37,518 nt of DNA from Candidatus Kuenenia stuttgartensis (GTDB lineage Bacteria > Pseudomonadota > Alphaproteobacteria > SMXS01): the NCBI GenBank assembly GCA_943329845.2, contig CALQFM020000038.1:1-37518 (forward strand), read 5' to 3'. Both the position numbers and the translations under genes were made by a program. Shown one piece after another: positions 16,510-24,787 of this stretch (the stretch's first letter is position 1; the number at the start of each line of letters is the position of its first letter). The notes under the pieces were generated by a model. That model saw nothing but the letters and a program-made list of their open reading frames with translations, searched no databases and was not told the DNA's origin.

Positions 16510-17679
16510 GTGGCCAAGAACTCTTACCTGTTCGCCAGCGAATCCGTTTCCGAAGGCCATCCCGACAAAGTCTGCGACATGATCTCCGACGCCGTCCTGG
16601 ACACGTTCCTGGCGGCCGACCCCTATGCGCGCGTGGCGTGCGAGACGCTGGTGACCACCCAGCAGATCGTGCTGGCCGGCGAGGTGCGCGGCCCGGCGTC
16701 GATTACCAAGGACGTGCTGGAACAGGTGGCCCGCGATACGGTGCGCAAGATCGGCTACGAGCAGAACGGCTTCCACTGGAAGACCTGCGACGTGATGGTG
16801 CTGCTGCACAGCCAGTCGGCCGACATCGCCATGGGCGTCGATTCCGGCGAGAACAAGGACGAAGGCGCCGGCGACCAGGGCATCATGTTCGGCTATGCCT
16901 GCCGCGAGACCGACGCGCTGATGCCGGCGCCGATCTACTATGCCCACAAGATCCTGCGCGACATGGCGCAAGCCCGCCATTCCGGCACCGTGAAGGGCCT
17001 CGGGCCCGACGCCAAGAGCCAGATCAGCCTGCTCTACGAAAACGGCAAGCCGGTGCGCGCTACCTCGATCGTGGTGTCGACCCAGCATGACGAGGACCTG
17101 TCGTCGTCCGATGTGGAAGGCATCGTCCGCCCGTTCATCTCGAAGGCGCTGCCCAAGGGCTGGCTGACCAACGAGACCGACTTCTATATCAACCCGACCG
17201 GCCGCTTCGTCATCGGCGGCCCGGACGGCGATGCTGGCCTCACCGGCCGCAAGATCATCGTCGACACCTATGGCGGCGCGGCGCCGCACGGCGGCGGCGC
17301 GTTCTCGGGCAAGGACCCGACCAAGGTCGACCGCTCGGCCGCCTATGCCGCGCGCTATCTGGCGAAGAACGTGGTGGCCGCCGGCCTGGGCGACCGCTGC
17401 ACCATCCAGCTATCCTATGCCATCGGCGTGTCGAAGCCGCTGTCGATCTATGTGGATCTGCACGGTACTGGCAACGTGGACACGGGCAAGCTGGGCGAGG
17501 TCCTCGGCGAAGTGATGGATCTCAGCCCGCGGGGCATCCGCACCCATCTGGGCCTGAACAAGCCGATCTATGCGCGCACCGCCGCCTACGGCCATTTCGG
17601 CCGCGAGCCCGAGGCCGATGGCGGATTCAGCTGGGAACGCACCGACCTGGCCGACGCCCTGCGCTCGGCGGTTGCCTGA
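16510..17679 (+). CDS. metK: MetK, S-adenosylmethionine synthetase
   Basis: MetK makes S-adenosylmethionine from methionine and ATP. The 389-residue product shows all three family signatures: [18 protein letters not shown] at the start, [16 protein letters not shown] near 115-130 and [19 protein letters not shown] (P-loop-like) near 260. The GTG start at 16510 has GAGGGG (16500-16505) in front. A palindromic operator and a good promoter lie in the 233-base gap upstream, so metK is likely expressed separately from the XRE gene. trmB follows after 19 bases. Confidence 0.98.
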   Translation: MAKNSYLFASESVSEGHPDKVCDMISDAVLDTFLAADPYARVACETLVTTQQIVLAGEVRGPASITKDVLEQVARDTVRKIGYEQNGFHWKTCDVMVLLHSQSADIAMGVDSGENKDEGAGDQGIMFGYACRETDALMPAPIYYAHKILRDMAQARHSGTVKGLGPDAKSQISLLYENGKPVRATSIVVSTQHDEDLSSSDVEGIVRPFISKALPKGWLTNETDFYINPTGRFVIGGPDGDAGLTGRKIIVDTYGGAAPHGGGAFSGKDPTKVDRSAAYAARYLAKNVVAAGLGDRCTIQLSYAIGVSKPLSIYVDLHGTGNVDTGKLGEVLGEVMDLSPRGIRTHLGLNKPIYARTAAYGHFGREPEADGGFSWERTDLADALRSAVA

Positions 17680-17698
17680 TCCTGGCCCAGAACCGGGA

Positions 17699-18409
17699 AT
17701 GACGTTAGAAACGCCCGTCGTTCGCCGGGTCTATGGCCGGCGGCGCGGCAAGGCGCTCAACCAGACCCGGCAGGATCTGATGGACCGGCTGCTGCCGGCC
17801 GTCTCGGTGCCGCTCGAGGAGGGCGACGCCAATCTGGACCCGCGCATCTGGTTCGGGCCGTTGGTGCGCGAGGTCTGGTTCGAGATCGGCTTCGGCAAGG
17901 GCGAGCACCTGGCCTGGCAGGCGCGGCACAATCCTGACATCGGCTTCATCGGCTGCGAGCCCTACGAGAACGGCGTCGCCGGCCTGCTCACCGAGATCGC
18001 CGAGCACAGGCTGGAGAACGTCCGCGTCTGGATGGACGACGCCGCCCTGCTGCTCGCCGCGCTCCGCCCGGCCAGCCTCGGCCGCGCCTTCCTGCTGTTT
18101 CCCGACCCCTGGCCCAAGGTGCGCCACCACCGCCGCCGCTTCGTCAATCCGGACAGGCTCGATATCCTGTCGCGCGCGCTGGCTGACGGCGCCGAGTTCC
18201 GTGCCGCGACCGACCATTCAGACTATGGCGACTGGATCGTCCGTCACATGAGCGCGCGAGAGGATTTCGAGTGGACGGCCGAGCGCGCCGCCGACTGGCA
18301 AAGCCGGACGGACGACTGGCCGCAGACCCGCTACGAAGCCAAGGCGCTGGCGAAGGGCGACAAGCCGCTCTATCTGCGCTACCGGCGCAAGGCGCGGCGG
18401 GACGTCTGA
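17699..18409 (+). CDS. trmB: TrmB, tRNA (guanine-N7-)-methyltransferase
   Basis: TrmB makes m7G46 in tRNA using SAM, the product of the gene just upstream. The ATG at 17699 gives TLETPVVRRVYGRRRGKALN, the usual basic N-terminus. The SAM site is VWFEIGFGKGEHLAWQA (about residues 60-76), and LLFPDPWPKVRHHRRRFV (about 130-147) is the family hallmark. At 236 residues the size is normal. The open frame extends upstream into metK without homology. metK-trmB is a common alphaproteobacterial pair. Confidence 0.96.
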   Translation: MTLETPVVRRVYGRRRGKALNQTRQDLMDRLLPAVSVPLEEGDANLDPRIWFGPLVREVWFEIGFGKGEHLAWQARHNPDIGFIGCEPYENGVAGLLTEIAEHRLENVRVWMDDAALLLAALRPASLGRAFLLFPDPWPKVRHHRRRFVNPDRLDILSRALADGAEFRAATDHSDYGDWIVRHMSAREDFEWTAERAADWQSRTDDWPQTRYEAKALAKGDKPLYLRYRRKARRDV

Positions 18410-18467
18410 GCCATTGCCGACGGCGCCGCCGTATGGGACGTTACCCTATTCCTGGGGAGAGACGTTG

Positions 18468-19736
18468 ATGAGCACCATCGCAAACAAGCCGACCATCGAT
18501 CCGGCCGTCTTCGGTAGCGCCGAATACGCGGCCAATCCATATCCGACGCTGAAGATCCTGCGCGACCACTATCCGGCCTACAAGCTGCCGAACGGCGCGT
18601 GGATGGTGACGCGCTACGACGACGTCGTGAACATCTTCCGCGACACCGTGAACTTTTCCGCCTCACCCAATGGCGAGCACATCGGCGCGGTGTTCGGCCC
18701 GACGCTGATGGAATATGACGGCCAGGACCACATCAAGCTGCGCAACATCGTCGCGCCGCAGTTCGTCGGCATGCGGCTGACGGCGCTGCTGCCGACAATC
18801 CAGCGCAACGCCATGGCGCTGATCCACAAGTTCACCGAGAAGCACGCCCGCCGCATCGCCAGCGAGGCCGCGGCGAAGGGCGAGATCGACATCGTCGACG
18901 ATTTCGCCACCAGGCTGCCGCTCAATGTCATCCTCGACGTGCTCGACCTGCCGCAGGAAGCGCACGAGATGTTCCATGACTGGTATCCGGCGATGATGAA
19001 CGGCATCAACGGCGGTCCGGCACTGCGCATCGAAGGCCAGAAGGCGAACGCCGAGTACCACGCCTATCTGGACCCGCTGATCGACGAGCGGACGAAGAAT
19101 CCCGGCGACGATCTGCTGTCGCGGCTTGCCGTCGCCGAGGTCGACGGTGCGCGCATGACCAAGCAGGAGATCAAGTCGTTCGCCAGCCTGCTCCTGGTCG
19201 CAGGCGCCGAGACCACCGACAAGGCGATCGCCAACCTCTGGTACCAGCTGCTCGCCAATCCCGAGCAGTGGGCCGCCGCTCAGCGCGACCCGGAGCTGCT
19301 GGAGCGCGCCTTCGCCGAGATGATGCGGGTGCACGGCCCGGCCGGCGCCCAGACCCGCCGCGCGATCAACGACGTGGAGCTGCACGGCGAGACCATCAAG
19401 GCCGGCGACTATGTCCACGTGTCGCTCTACGGCGCCAACCGGGACGACCGGGTGTTCTCCAACCCGGACAAGTTCGACATCTTCCGCGACGACTTCTATT
19501 TCGGGAAGGAGCTGCGCTCCGGCTACCATCAGGCGGGCGTCGCTGGCCATCTCGGCTTCGGGCTCGGCGCGCATTTCTGCGTCGGCTACCAGCTCGCCCG
19601 GGCCGAATCGGTGATCGGCACCAAGATGCTGATGGAGGTGATCCGCAATCCGCGCTTCAAGCCGGGCTCCAATCCGGTGCCTATCGCCATCCGGATCGAG
19701 CCCTGGCACCTGCCGCTGGAGTTCGACGCGGCATGA
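18468..19736 (+). CDS. Cytochrome P450 with extended pre-heme loop
   Basis: This is a soluble, bacterial class I-type P450 monooxygenase of 422 residues. The I-helix oxygen-binding motif is AGAETTDK (near residue 245), the K-helix ExxR is E-M-M-R, and the heme-binding loop is HLGFGLGAHFCVG with the iron ligand Cys371. Between the PERF-like NPDKFDIFR and the heme loop are about 20 residues (DDFYFGKELRSGYHQAGVAG), roughly 15 more than in typical bacterial P450s. No ferredoxin or ferredoxin reductase gene is adjacent, so electron partners must be elsewhere. I start at the ATG at 18468 behind GGGGAGAG. It lies 58 bases after trmB, between housekeeping genes that usually adjoin more closely. The substrate cannot be read from the sequence. 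Confidence 0.93.
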   Translation: MSTIANKPTIDPAVFGSAEYAANPYPTLKILRDHYPAYKLPNGAWMVTRYDDVVNIFRDTVNFSASPNGEHIGAVFGPTLMEYDGQDHIKLRNIVAPQFVGMRLTALLPTIQRNAMALIHKFTEKHARRIASEAAAKGEIDIVDDFATRLPLNVILDVLDLPQEAHEMFHDWYPAMMNGINGGPALRIEGQKANAEYHAYLDPLIDERTKNPGDDLLSRLAVAEVDGARMTKQEIKSFASLLLVAGAETTDKAIANLWYQLLANPEQWAAAQRDPELLERAFAEMMRVHGPAGAQTRRAINDVELHGETIKAGDYVHVSLYGANRDDRVFSNPDKFDIFRDDFYFGKELRSGYHQAGVAGHLGFGLGAHFCVGYQLARAESVIGTKMLMEVIRNPRFKPGSNPVPIAIRIEPWHLPLEFDAA

Positions 19737-19775
19737 GACGGACGCATCGCAGCTAGGCAAATACGTGGCCTTATG

Positions 19776-19819
19776 CATCTATGATGATGCTTGAAGCATC
19801 ACTATAGATGTTTTATACA
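19776..19819 (+). promoter_or_regulatory. Promoter and nested palindromic operator of the small XRE/SulP pair
   Basis: The promoter is TTGAAG (19791-19796), 17 bp, TATACA (19814-19819). It is covered by a perfect 15-bp palindrome, GATGCTT-G-AAGCATC (19786-19800), nested in a second perfect repeat, CATCTAT (19776-19782) and ATAGATG (19804-19810). Placement over the -35 and spacer is that of a repressor site, probably for the XRE product itself. A hairpin role at the 3' end of the P450 transcript is possible but less likely. Confidence 0.6.
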
Positions 19820-19850
19820 ATAGAGGTGATTTCCTGAACGGATACGCCTC

Positions 19851-20111
19851 TTGATCACCGCCTCCCAGATACGGGCCGCCCGCGCGCTCCTCGGTATCGA
19901 CCAGAAGACGCTTGCCGGCATGGCAGGGGTCTCGCTGCCGACCATCCAGCGCATGGAAGCGAGCCAGGGCAACGTCAAGGGGGTCGTCGACAGCCTGACC
20001 AAGGTGGTCGACGCCCTCAACCTCGCCGGCATCGAACTGATCGGCGAGGGTGCCCAGAGCACCGGTGGCGGACGGGGTGTCCGGCTCAGGGAACCGCCGC
20101 AGAAACCCTGA
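19851..20111 (+). CDS. Small XRE-family HTH protein
   Basis: This is an 86-residue protein that is nearly all helix-turn-helix: ITASQIRAARALLGIDQKTL, then GVSLPTIQRMEASQG and VVDALNLAGIELI. It belongs to the short Cro/C1-like regulators common in alphaproteobacteria, which I recall near SulP transporters. The start is uncertain: the TTG at 19851 is the only usual start before the conserved ITAS-Q-x-R-A-A-R-A-L-L block, and the clear GAGGTGAT at 19823-19830 is 20 bases away, too far for direct use. The tail is Gly/Pro-rich. SulP starts 78 bases downstream on the same strand, and a palindromic operator lies upstream. Confidence 0.85.
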   Translation: MITASQIRAARALLGIDQKTLAGMAGVSLPTIQRMEASQGNVKGVVDSLTKVVDALNLAGIELIGEGAQSTGGGRGVRLREPPQKP

Positions 20112-20189
20112 CCGCTACGCTTGTCGCGACGGCGACCGCCGACCACCCAGCCGACGATCCCGCCGCCTTACCCAAGGCCGACGGACACC

Positions 20190-21896
20190 ATGACCTCGCA
20201 GACCGCGCCCACCAGCGCCGAGCCCACCTTCGCGGAGCTGTTCACGCCCAAGCTGGCCACGGTCCTGCGTGGCGGATACACGCTGCGCAACCTGCGCGCC
20301 GACGCCCTCGCCGGCCTGACGGTCGCCATCGTCGCGCTTCCCCTGTCCATGGCCATCGCGATCGCCTCCGGCGCGTCGCCGGCGCAGGGGTTGTACACGG
20401 CGATCGTCGGCGGTTTCCTAGTCTCGGCGCTGGGCGGCAGCCGGTTCCAGATCGGCGGTCCGGCGGGCGCGTTCATCGTGCTGGTCGCCGCGACGGTCCA
20501 TGCGCATGGCATGGACGGGCTCATCCTCGCCACGATCCTGTCGGGCATCATGCTGGCGGCGGTCGGCTTCCTGCGGCTCGGCACCTACATCAAGTTCATT
20601 CCCTATCCGGTCACAGTGGGCTTCACCGCCGGAATCGCGGTGATCATCTTCGCGAGCCAGATCAAGGATCTGCTCGGCCTGACCCTGACCGGGATCGAAC
20701 CGGGGCCGCTGCTGGACAAGCTGCCGGTGCTGTGGTCGAGCATGGGCACCGCCGACACGCCGACAATCCTCATCGCGGGCGCGACCATCGCGACCATCGT
20801 CGGGCTCAAGTTCTACCGGCCGCATTGGCCCGGCATGCTGGTCGCGGTCGCGGGTGCGGCCGTCGCGGCGGCCATGCTCGAATTGCCGGTCGCAACCATC
20901 GGCACCCGGTTCGGCGGCATTCCAGCCGGCCTGCCGATGCCGGCACTGCCCGAGATCAGCATTGCCAAGATCCTGGCGGTGCTGCCCAGCGCGGCCGCGT
21001 TCACCCTGCTGGGATCGATCGAATCGCTGCTCTCGGCGGTCGTCGCCGACGGCATGACCGGCCGCCGCCACCGTTCGAACTGCGAGCTGGTCGCGCAGGG
21101 TGCCGCCAACGTCGCCTCGGGCCTGTTCGGCGGCATCTGCGTCACCGGCACCATTGCCCGAACGGCGACCAACGTCCGCGCGGGCGCCCACGGACCGATC
21201 GCGGGCATGCTGCACGCCCTGTTCCTGCTCGCCTTCATCCTGGTGGCCGCACCGCTCGCCGGCTTCATTCCGCTGGCCAGTCTCGCCGGGGTCCTTGCGG
21301 TGGTGGCGTGGAACATGATGGAGAAGCCGGCTTTCGCGGCCCTGCTCCGGGCGTCCCGCGGCGATGCCGCCGTGCTGATGGCGACCTTCCTGCTCACCAT
21401 CTTCCGCGACCTCACGGAGGCCATCGTGGTCGGATTCGCGCTCGGCTCGGTGCTGTTCATCCACCGCATGTCGAAGGCGACCGCCATCGAGCGGCAGACG
21501 CCGTTCGTGCCCGAGGACAAGGCGGATGAGAAAAACGGCGGCCGAACAGCCTATGACGAGGCAACGGCCAATGATCCGGACATCGTGGTCTACCGGATTT
21601 CCGGCGCCTTCTTCTTCGGCGCGGCGGCCTCCATCGCCTCGGTGCTCGACCGAATCGCCGATACCCACCGCGCCCTGGTAATCGACTTTGCCGCCGTCCC
21701 GTTCCTCGATTCGACCGCCGCCAACACCATCGAGGGGCTCGCCCACAAGACCGCCCGCCGAGGCGTGGAGATCTATCTGACGGGAACGACGCATGACATC
21801 CGCAAGGATCTGTTCGCGCAGGGCCTCAAGCCGCCGCTGGTGCGCTACGCGCGCCGGATCGAGGACGCGGTCCGCAAGGCCCGCGCGGCCGGATGA
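20190..21896 (+). CDS. SulP family inorganic anion transporter with STAS domain
   Basis: This is an inner-membrane anion carrier (sulfate, bicarbonate or another anion) of 568 residues. The transport core has 12-14 hydrophobic segments; DALAGLTVAIVALPLSMAIA near residue 35 and GGPAGAFIVLVAATVHAHG near 90 are SulP blocks. The cytoplasmic STAS domain covers about residues 460-560 (IVVYRISGAFFFGAAASI, VIDFAAVPFLDSTAANTIE). I choose the ATG at 20190; sequence upstream is Pro/Arg-rich and not conserved. The anion cannot be told from sequence: no carbonic anhydrase or sulfur-assimilation gene is adjacent. It is probably co-transcribed with and controlled by the small XRE protein. Confidence 0.94.
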   Translation: MTSQTAPTSAEPTFAELFTPKLATVLRGGYTLRNLRADALAGLTVAIVALPLSMAIAIASGASPAQGLYTAIVGGFLVSALGGSRFQIGGPAGAFIVLVAATVHAHGMDGLILATILSGIMLAAVGFLRLGTYIKFIPYPVTVGFTAGIAVIIFASQIKDLLGLTLTGIEPGPLLDKLPVLWSSMGTADTPTILIAGATIATIVGLKFYRPHWPGMLVAVAGAAVAAAMLELPVATIGTRFGGIPAGLPMPALPEISIAKILAVLPSAAAFTLLGSIESLLSAVVADGMTGRRHRSNCELVAQGAANVASGLFGGICVTGTIARTATNVRAGAHGPIAGMLHALFLLAFILVAAPLAGFIPLASLAGVLAVVAWNMMEKPAFAALLRASRGDAAVLMATFLLTIFRDLTEAIVVGFALGSVLFIHRMSKATAIERQTPFVPEDKADEKNGGRTAYDEATANDPDIVVYRISGAFFFGAAASIASVLDRIADTHRALVIDFAAVPFLDSTAANTIEGLAHKTARRGVEIYLTGTTHDIRKDLFAQGLKPPLVRYARRIEDAVRKARAAG

Positions 21897-21927
21897 CGCC
21901 GGCCGCCGTCGCGGCTGGACATCGACC

Positions 21928-21956
21928 TTGAAAAATCCCGCGCGTTGGACTAGGTT
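21928..21956 (+). promoter_or_regulatory. Promoter of the rimP-nusA-infB operon (TTGAAA-17-TAGGTT)
   Basis: TTGAAA (21928-21933), 17 bp, TAGGTT (21951-21956). A perfect -35 TTGACA at 21967-21972 lacks a matching -10 and may be chance or a second start. The leader to rimP would be about 90 bases and contains the hairpin at 22013-22030. Confidence 0.5.
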
Positions 21957-22012
21957 CCGGCTGCTCTTGACATAGACCGGTTGCTTGAAATGGTGGCCGG
22001 GACGTTCCAAAG

Positions 22013-22042
22013 AGTGGGCGAGAGCCCACTTTTTTTGTTTTT
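22013..22042 (+). terminator. Intrinsic terminator/attenuator in the rimP leader
   Basis: AGTGGGC and GCCCACT form a perfect 7-bp stem with a GAGA tetraloop, followed by TTTTTTGTTTTT. The form is that of a textbook Rho-independent terminator, located between promoter and start codon of rimP. It probably attenuates the operon, perhaps through NusA, which the operon encodes. Confidence 0.8.
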
Positions 22043-22052
22043 GGGAATTGGG

Positions 22053-22589
22053 TTGGTCGCAGAAACCGGCATAGCCGCCAAGGTGCGCGAGATGATCGAG
22101 CCTTCGGTCGAGGCCATGGGCTTCGACCTGGTGCGTGTGCGATTCATCACCACCAGCCGCCGCACGCTGCAGATCATGGCCGAGCGCACCGACGGGACGA
22201 TGACCGTCGAGGACTGCGCCGAGGTCAGCCGCGCCGCGTCGGCGATCCTCGATGTCGAGGATCCGATCAAGGGCGAATACAATCTGGAAGTCAGCTCGCC
22301 AGGCATCGATCGGCCGCTGGTGCGCGAGCAGGACTATCTCAAATATGCCGGGTTCGAGGCGAAGATCGAGACGGCGACGCCGATCTCGGGCCAGCGCCGG
22401 TTCCGCGGCACGATCGTGGGTTTCGATGATGGCCATGCGGTGCTGGATGCGCCGCAGGGCCGTGTGCACTTGCCGTTCGATAATATCGAGCAGGCCAAGC
22501 TGGTGCTGACGGATGCGCTGATCAATGCGCATCAGGATGCCCGCAAGGCGGCCGGGATCGAACCGGTTGATCAACAGGGAGCTGACTGA
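22053..22589 (+). CDS. rimP: RimP, 30S ribosomal subunit maturation factor
   Basis: RimP binds the free 30S subunit and helps late assembly. The 178-residue product has the N-terminal alpha/beta domain (IEPSVEAMGFDLVRVRF) and the C-terminal SH3-like domain (YNLEVSSPGIDRPL, then FRGTIVGFDDGHAVL). The start is the TTG at 22053. Upstream in-frame starts would have to be translated through the leader hairpin and U-tract, and their residues are not RimP-like. The length is somewhat above that of E. coli RimP (about 150). The stop overlaps nusA by one base (TGATG). Confidence 0.93.
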   Translation: MVAETGIAAKVREMIEPSVEAMGFDLVRVRFITTSRRTLQIMAERTDGTMTVEDCAEVSRAASAILDVEDPIKGEYNLEVSSPGIDRPLVREQDYLKYAGFEAKIETATPISGQRRFRGTIVGFDDGHAVLDAPQGRVHLPFDNIEQAKLVLTDALINAHQDARKAAGIEPVDQQGAD

Positions 22590-24145
22590 TGTCCACCGCC
22601 ATTAGCGCCAACCGCCTGGAACTGCTGCAGGTCGCCGACGCCGTCGCCCGCGACAAGGTCATCGACCGAGAATTGGTGCTCGAGGCCATGGAAGAAGCCT
22701 TCCAGAAGGCTGCCCGCTCGCGCTACGGCGCCGAGCACGATCTGCGCGCCCACATCGACCGCAACACCGGCGAGATCAAGCTGCGCCGGGTGATCACGGT
22801 GGTCGAGGAGGTCGAGAACGAGGCCGCCCAGCTGACCCTGAAGGATGCCGAGCGGCGCTATCCGGGCCACGAGCTGGAAACGGGCTCGGAGATCTCCGAA
22901 GAACTGCCGCCGATGGATTTCGGCCGCATCGCCGCCCAGACCGCCAAGCAGGTCATCACCCAGAAGGTCCGCGAGGCCGAGCGGGCTCGCCAGTACAACG
23001 AGTACAAGGATCGCCAGGGCGACATCATCAACGGCATCGTCAAGCGGGTGGAATACGGCAACGTGGTCGTCGACCTGGGCCGCGCCGAGGCGGTGATCCG
23101 CCGCGACGAGGCGCTGCCGCGCGAGAACCTGCGCAACGGCGACCGGGTGCGCGCCTACATCTATGACGTCCGCCAGGAGCCGCGCGGCCCGCAGATCTTC
23201 CTGTCGCGCGCCCGGCCCGAGTTCATGGCCGAGCTGTTCGCCCAGGAAGTGCCGGAAATCTACGACGGCATCATCGAGATCAAGTCGGTGGCCCGCGACC
23301 CCGGCAGCCGCGCCAAGATCGCCGTCATGTCGAACGACCCGGGCATCGACCCGGTCGGCGCCTGCGTCGGCATGCGCGGCAGCCGCGTCCAGGCGGTGGT
23401 CAACGAACTTCAGGGCGAGAAGATCGACATCATCCAGTGGTCGCCGGACGTGGCGACCTTCGTGGTCAACGGACTGGCACCCGCCGAGGTGCAGAAGGTC
23501 GTGCTCGACGACGACAACGAGCGCATCGAGGTCGTCGTCCCCGACGACCAGCTCAGCCTTGCCATCGGCCGCCGCGGCCAGAACGTGCGTCTCGCATCCC
23601 AGCTCACTGGCTGGACCATCGACATCCTGACCGAGGCCGAGGAATCCGAGCGCCGGCAGCAGGAGTTCCAGTCTCGCTCGGCGCTGTTCATGGAAGCGCT
23701 CGACGTGGAAGAGACCATCGCCCAGCTTCTTGTCGCCGAAGGATTCGCCGATCTGGAGGAAGTGGCCTATGTGGAGCTGGACGAGTTGGCCTCCATCGAG
23801 GGCTTCGACGAGGAAGTCGCCCAGGAACTTCAGAACCGCGCCCGCGCCGCCCTGCAGCGCCGGGACGAGGAGGCCGACGAAAAGCGCAAGAAGCTCGGCG
23901 TGAAAGACGACGTGGCGGCCATCGAGGGGCTGACGGTGCAGATGCTCGTCGTCCTCGGCGAGAAGGGTATCAAGACGCTGGACGATCTGGCCGAGTTCGC
24001 CGGATTCGAGCTGATCGAATCGGGCGGGCCGCTACAGGGCTTCGACCTCAGCGAGGATGACGCCAACGAGATCGTGATGGCCGCGCGTGCCCATTGGTAC
24101 GAGGACGAGGAACCCGCTTCGGGCGGCGACTCGGAGGCCGAGTAA
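22589..24145 (+). CDS. nusA: NusA, transcription termination/antitermination factor
   Basis: NusA binds RNA polymerase and nascent RNA to tune pausing, termination and antitermination. The 518-residue protein has the N-terminal polymerase-binding domain ([20 protein letters not shown]), an S1 domain (about 135-200; [19 protein letters not shown]), two KH domains (about 205-345; [15 protein letters not shown] and [16 protein letters not shown]) and two acidic helix-hairpin-helix repeats at the C-terminus (about 365-500), as in most proteobacteria. It is translationally coupled to rimP. Confidence 0.97.
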   Translation: MSTAISANRLELLQVADAVARDKVIDRELVLEAMEEAFQKAARSRYGAEHDLRAHIDRNTGEIKLRRVITVVEEVENEAAQLTLKDAERRYPGHELETGSEISEELPPMDFGRIAAQTAKQVITQKVREAERARQYNEYKDRQGDIINGIVKRVEYGNVVVDLGRAEAVIRRDEALPRENLRNGDRVRAYIYDVRQEPRGPQIFLSRARPEFMAELFAQEVPEIYDGIIEIKSVARDPGSRAKIAVMSNDPGIDPVGACVGMRGSRVQAVVNELQGEKIDIIQWSPDVATFVVNGLAPAEVQKVVLDDDNERIEVVVPDDQLSLAIGRRGQNVRLASQLTGWTIDILTEAEESERRQQEFQSRSALFMEALDVEETIAQLLVAEGFADLEEVAYVELDELASIEGFDEEVAQELQNRARAALQRRDEEADEKRKKLGVKDDVAAIEGLTVQMLVVLGEKGIKTLDDLAEFAGFELIESGGPLQGFDLSEDDANEIVMAARAHWYEDEEPASGGDSEAE

Positions 24146-24163
24146 GGTCATAACGGAGAACGG

Positions 24164-24787
24164 ATGACGGAAAGCAAAGGGCATGTGGCGGAACGACGAT
24201 GCATCGTAAGCGGCGAGAGCGCGCCGCAGGCGGGCCTCGTGCGTTTTGTCGTCGGGCCCGGCGACGTCATCGTTCCCGATCTCAAGGGTAAGCTCCCCGG
24301 CCGCGGGCTGTGGGTGTCGGCGCGCCGCGACGTGGTGGAAACCGCGTGCGCGAAGAACGCCTTCTCGCGCGCCGCGCGGCAGAAGGTCAGCGTGCCCGAG
24401 GGATTGCCGGCGCTGATCGAGGCCCAGCTCGTCAATGGCTGCCTCAACCTGTTGGGCCTTGCCCGCAAGGCGGGCGACATCGTCGCCGGGTTCGAGAAGG
24501 TGAAGGGCTGGCTCCAGAGCGGCACGGCGACGGTGCTGGTCACCGCGTCCGACGCGGCCGAGGACGGCCGCCGCAAGCTGCGCGGCCTGTCCGCCGGGTT
24601 GCAGGATGTGGACCTGTTTACGTCCGATCAATTGAGTTTGGCGTTGGGGCGCGGGAATGTGATACATGCAGCCCTGCGCGACGGCGGCCTGGCCCGGCGG
24701 TTTGTGGCCGAAGTAAATCTGCTTGCCGGTTACCGGCACGGCGAAGGTCCGATGGGCCGGCCGAGCGCGAATGAGGAATGTGAATGA
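24164..24787 (+). CDS. YlxR/L7Ae fusion RNA-binding protein
   Basis: This 207-residue protein fuses a YlxR (DUF448) domain (about 1-80: [20 protein letters not shown], then [11 protein letters not shown]) to an L7Ae/YlxQ-like domain (about 90-180: [19 protein letters not shown]). In Firmicutes the two are separate genes in the same place between nusA and infB; the fused form is usual in alphaproteobacteria. Both are RNA-binding folds; the precise role in ribosome or RNase P biology is unsettled. The stop overlaps infB by 4 bases (ATGA). Confidence 0.92.
   Translation: MTESKGHVAERRCIVSGESAPQAGLVRFVVGPGDVIVPDLKGKLPGRGLWVSARRDVVETACAKNAFSRAARQKVSVPEGLPALIEAQLVNGCLNLLGLARKAGDIVAGFEKVKGWLQSGTATVLVTASDAAEDGRRKLRGLSAGLQDVDLFTSDQLSLALGRGNVIHAALRDGGLARRFVAEVNLLAGYRHGEGPMGRPSANEECE

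Noticed and set aside
21967-21972. A perfect TTGACA as main -35 box for rimP
   Set aside because: No acceptable -10 box lies 16-18 bp downstream; the TTGAAA-17-TAGGTT pair just upstream is the better promoter.
20418-22574. A 718-codon minus-strand open frame opposite SulP and rimP
   Set aside because: Same reason: a shadow of high-GC coding sequence, Arg/His/Gly-rich, covering two well-supported genes and the rimP leader.
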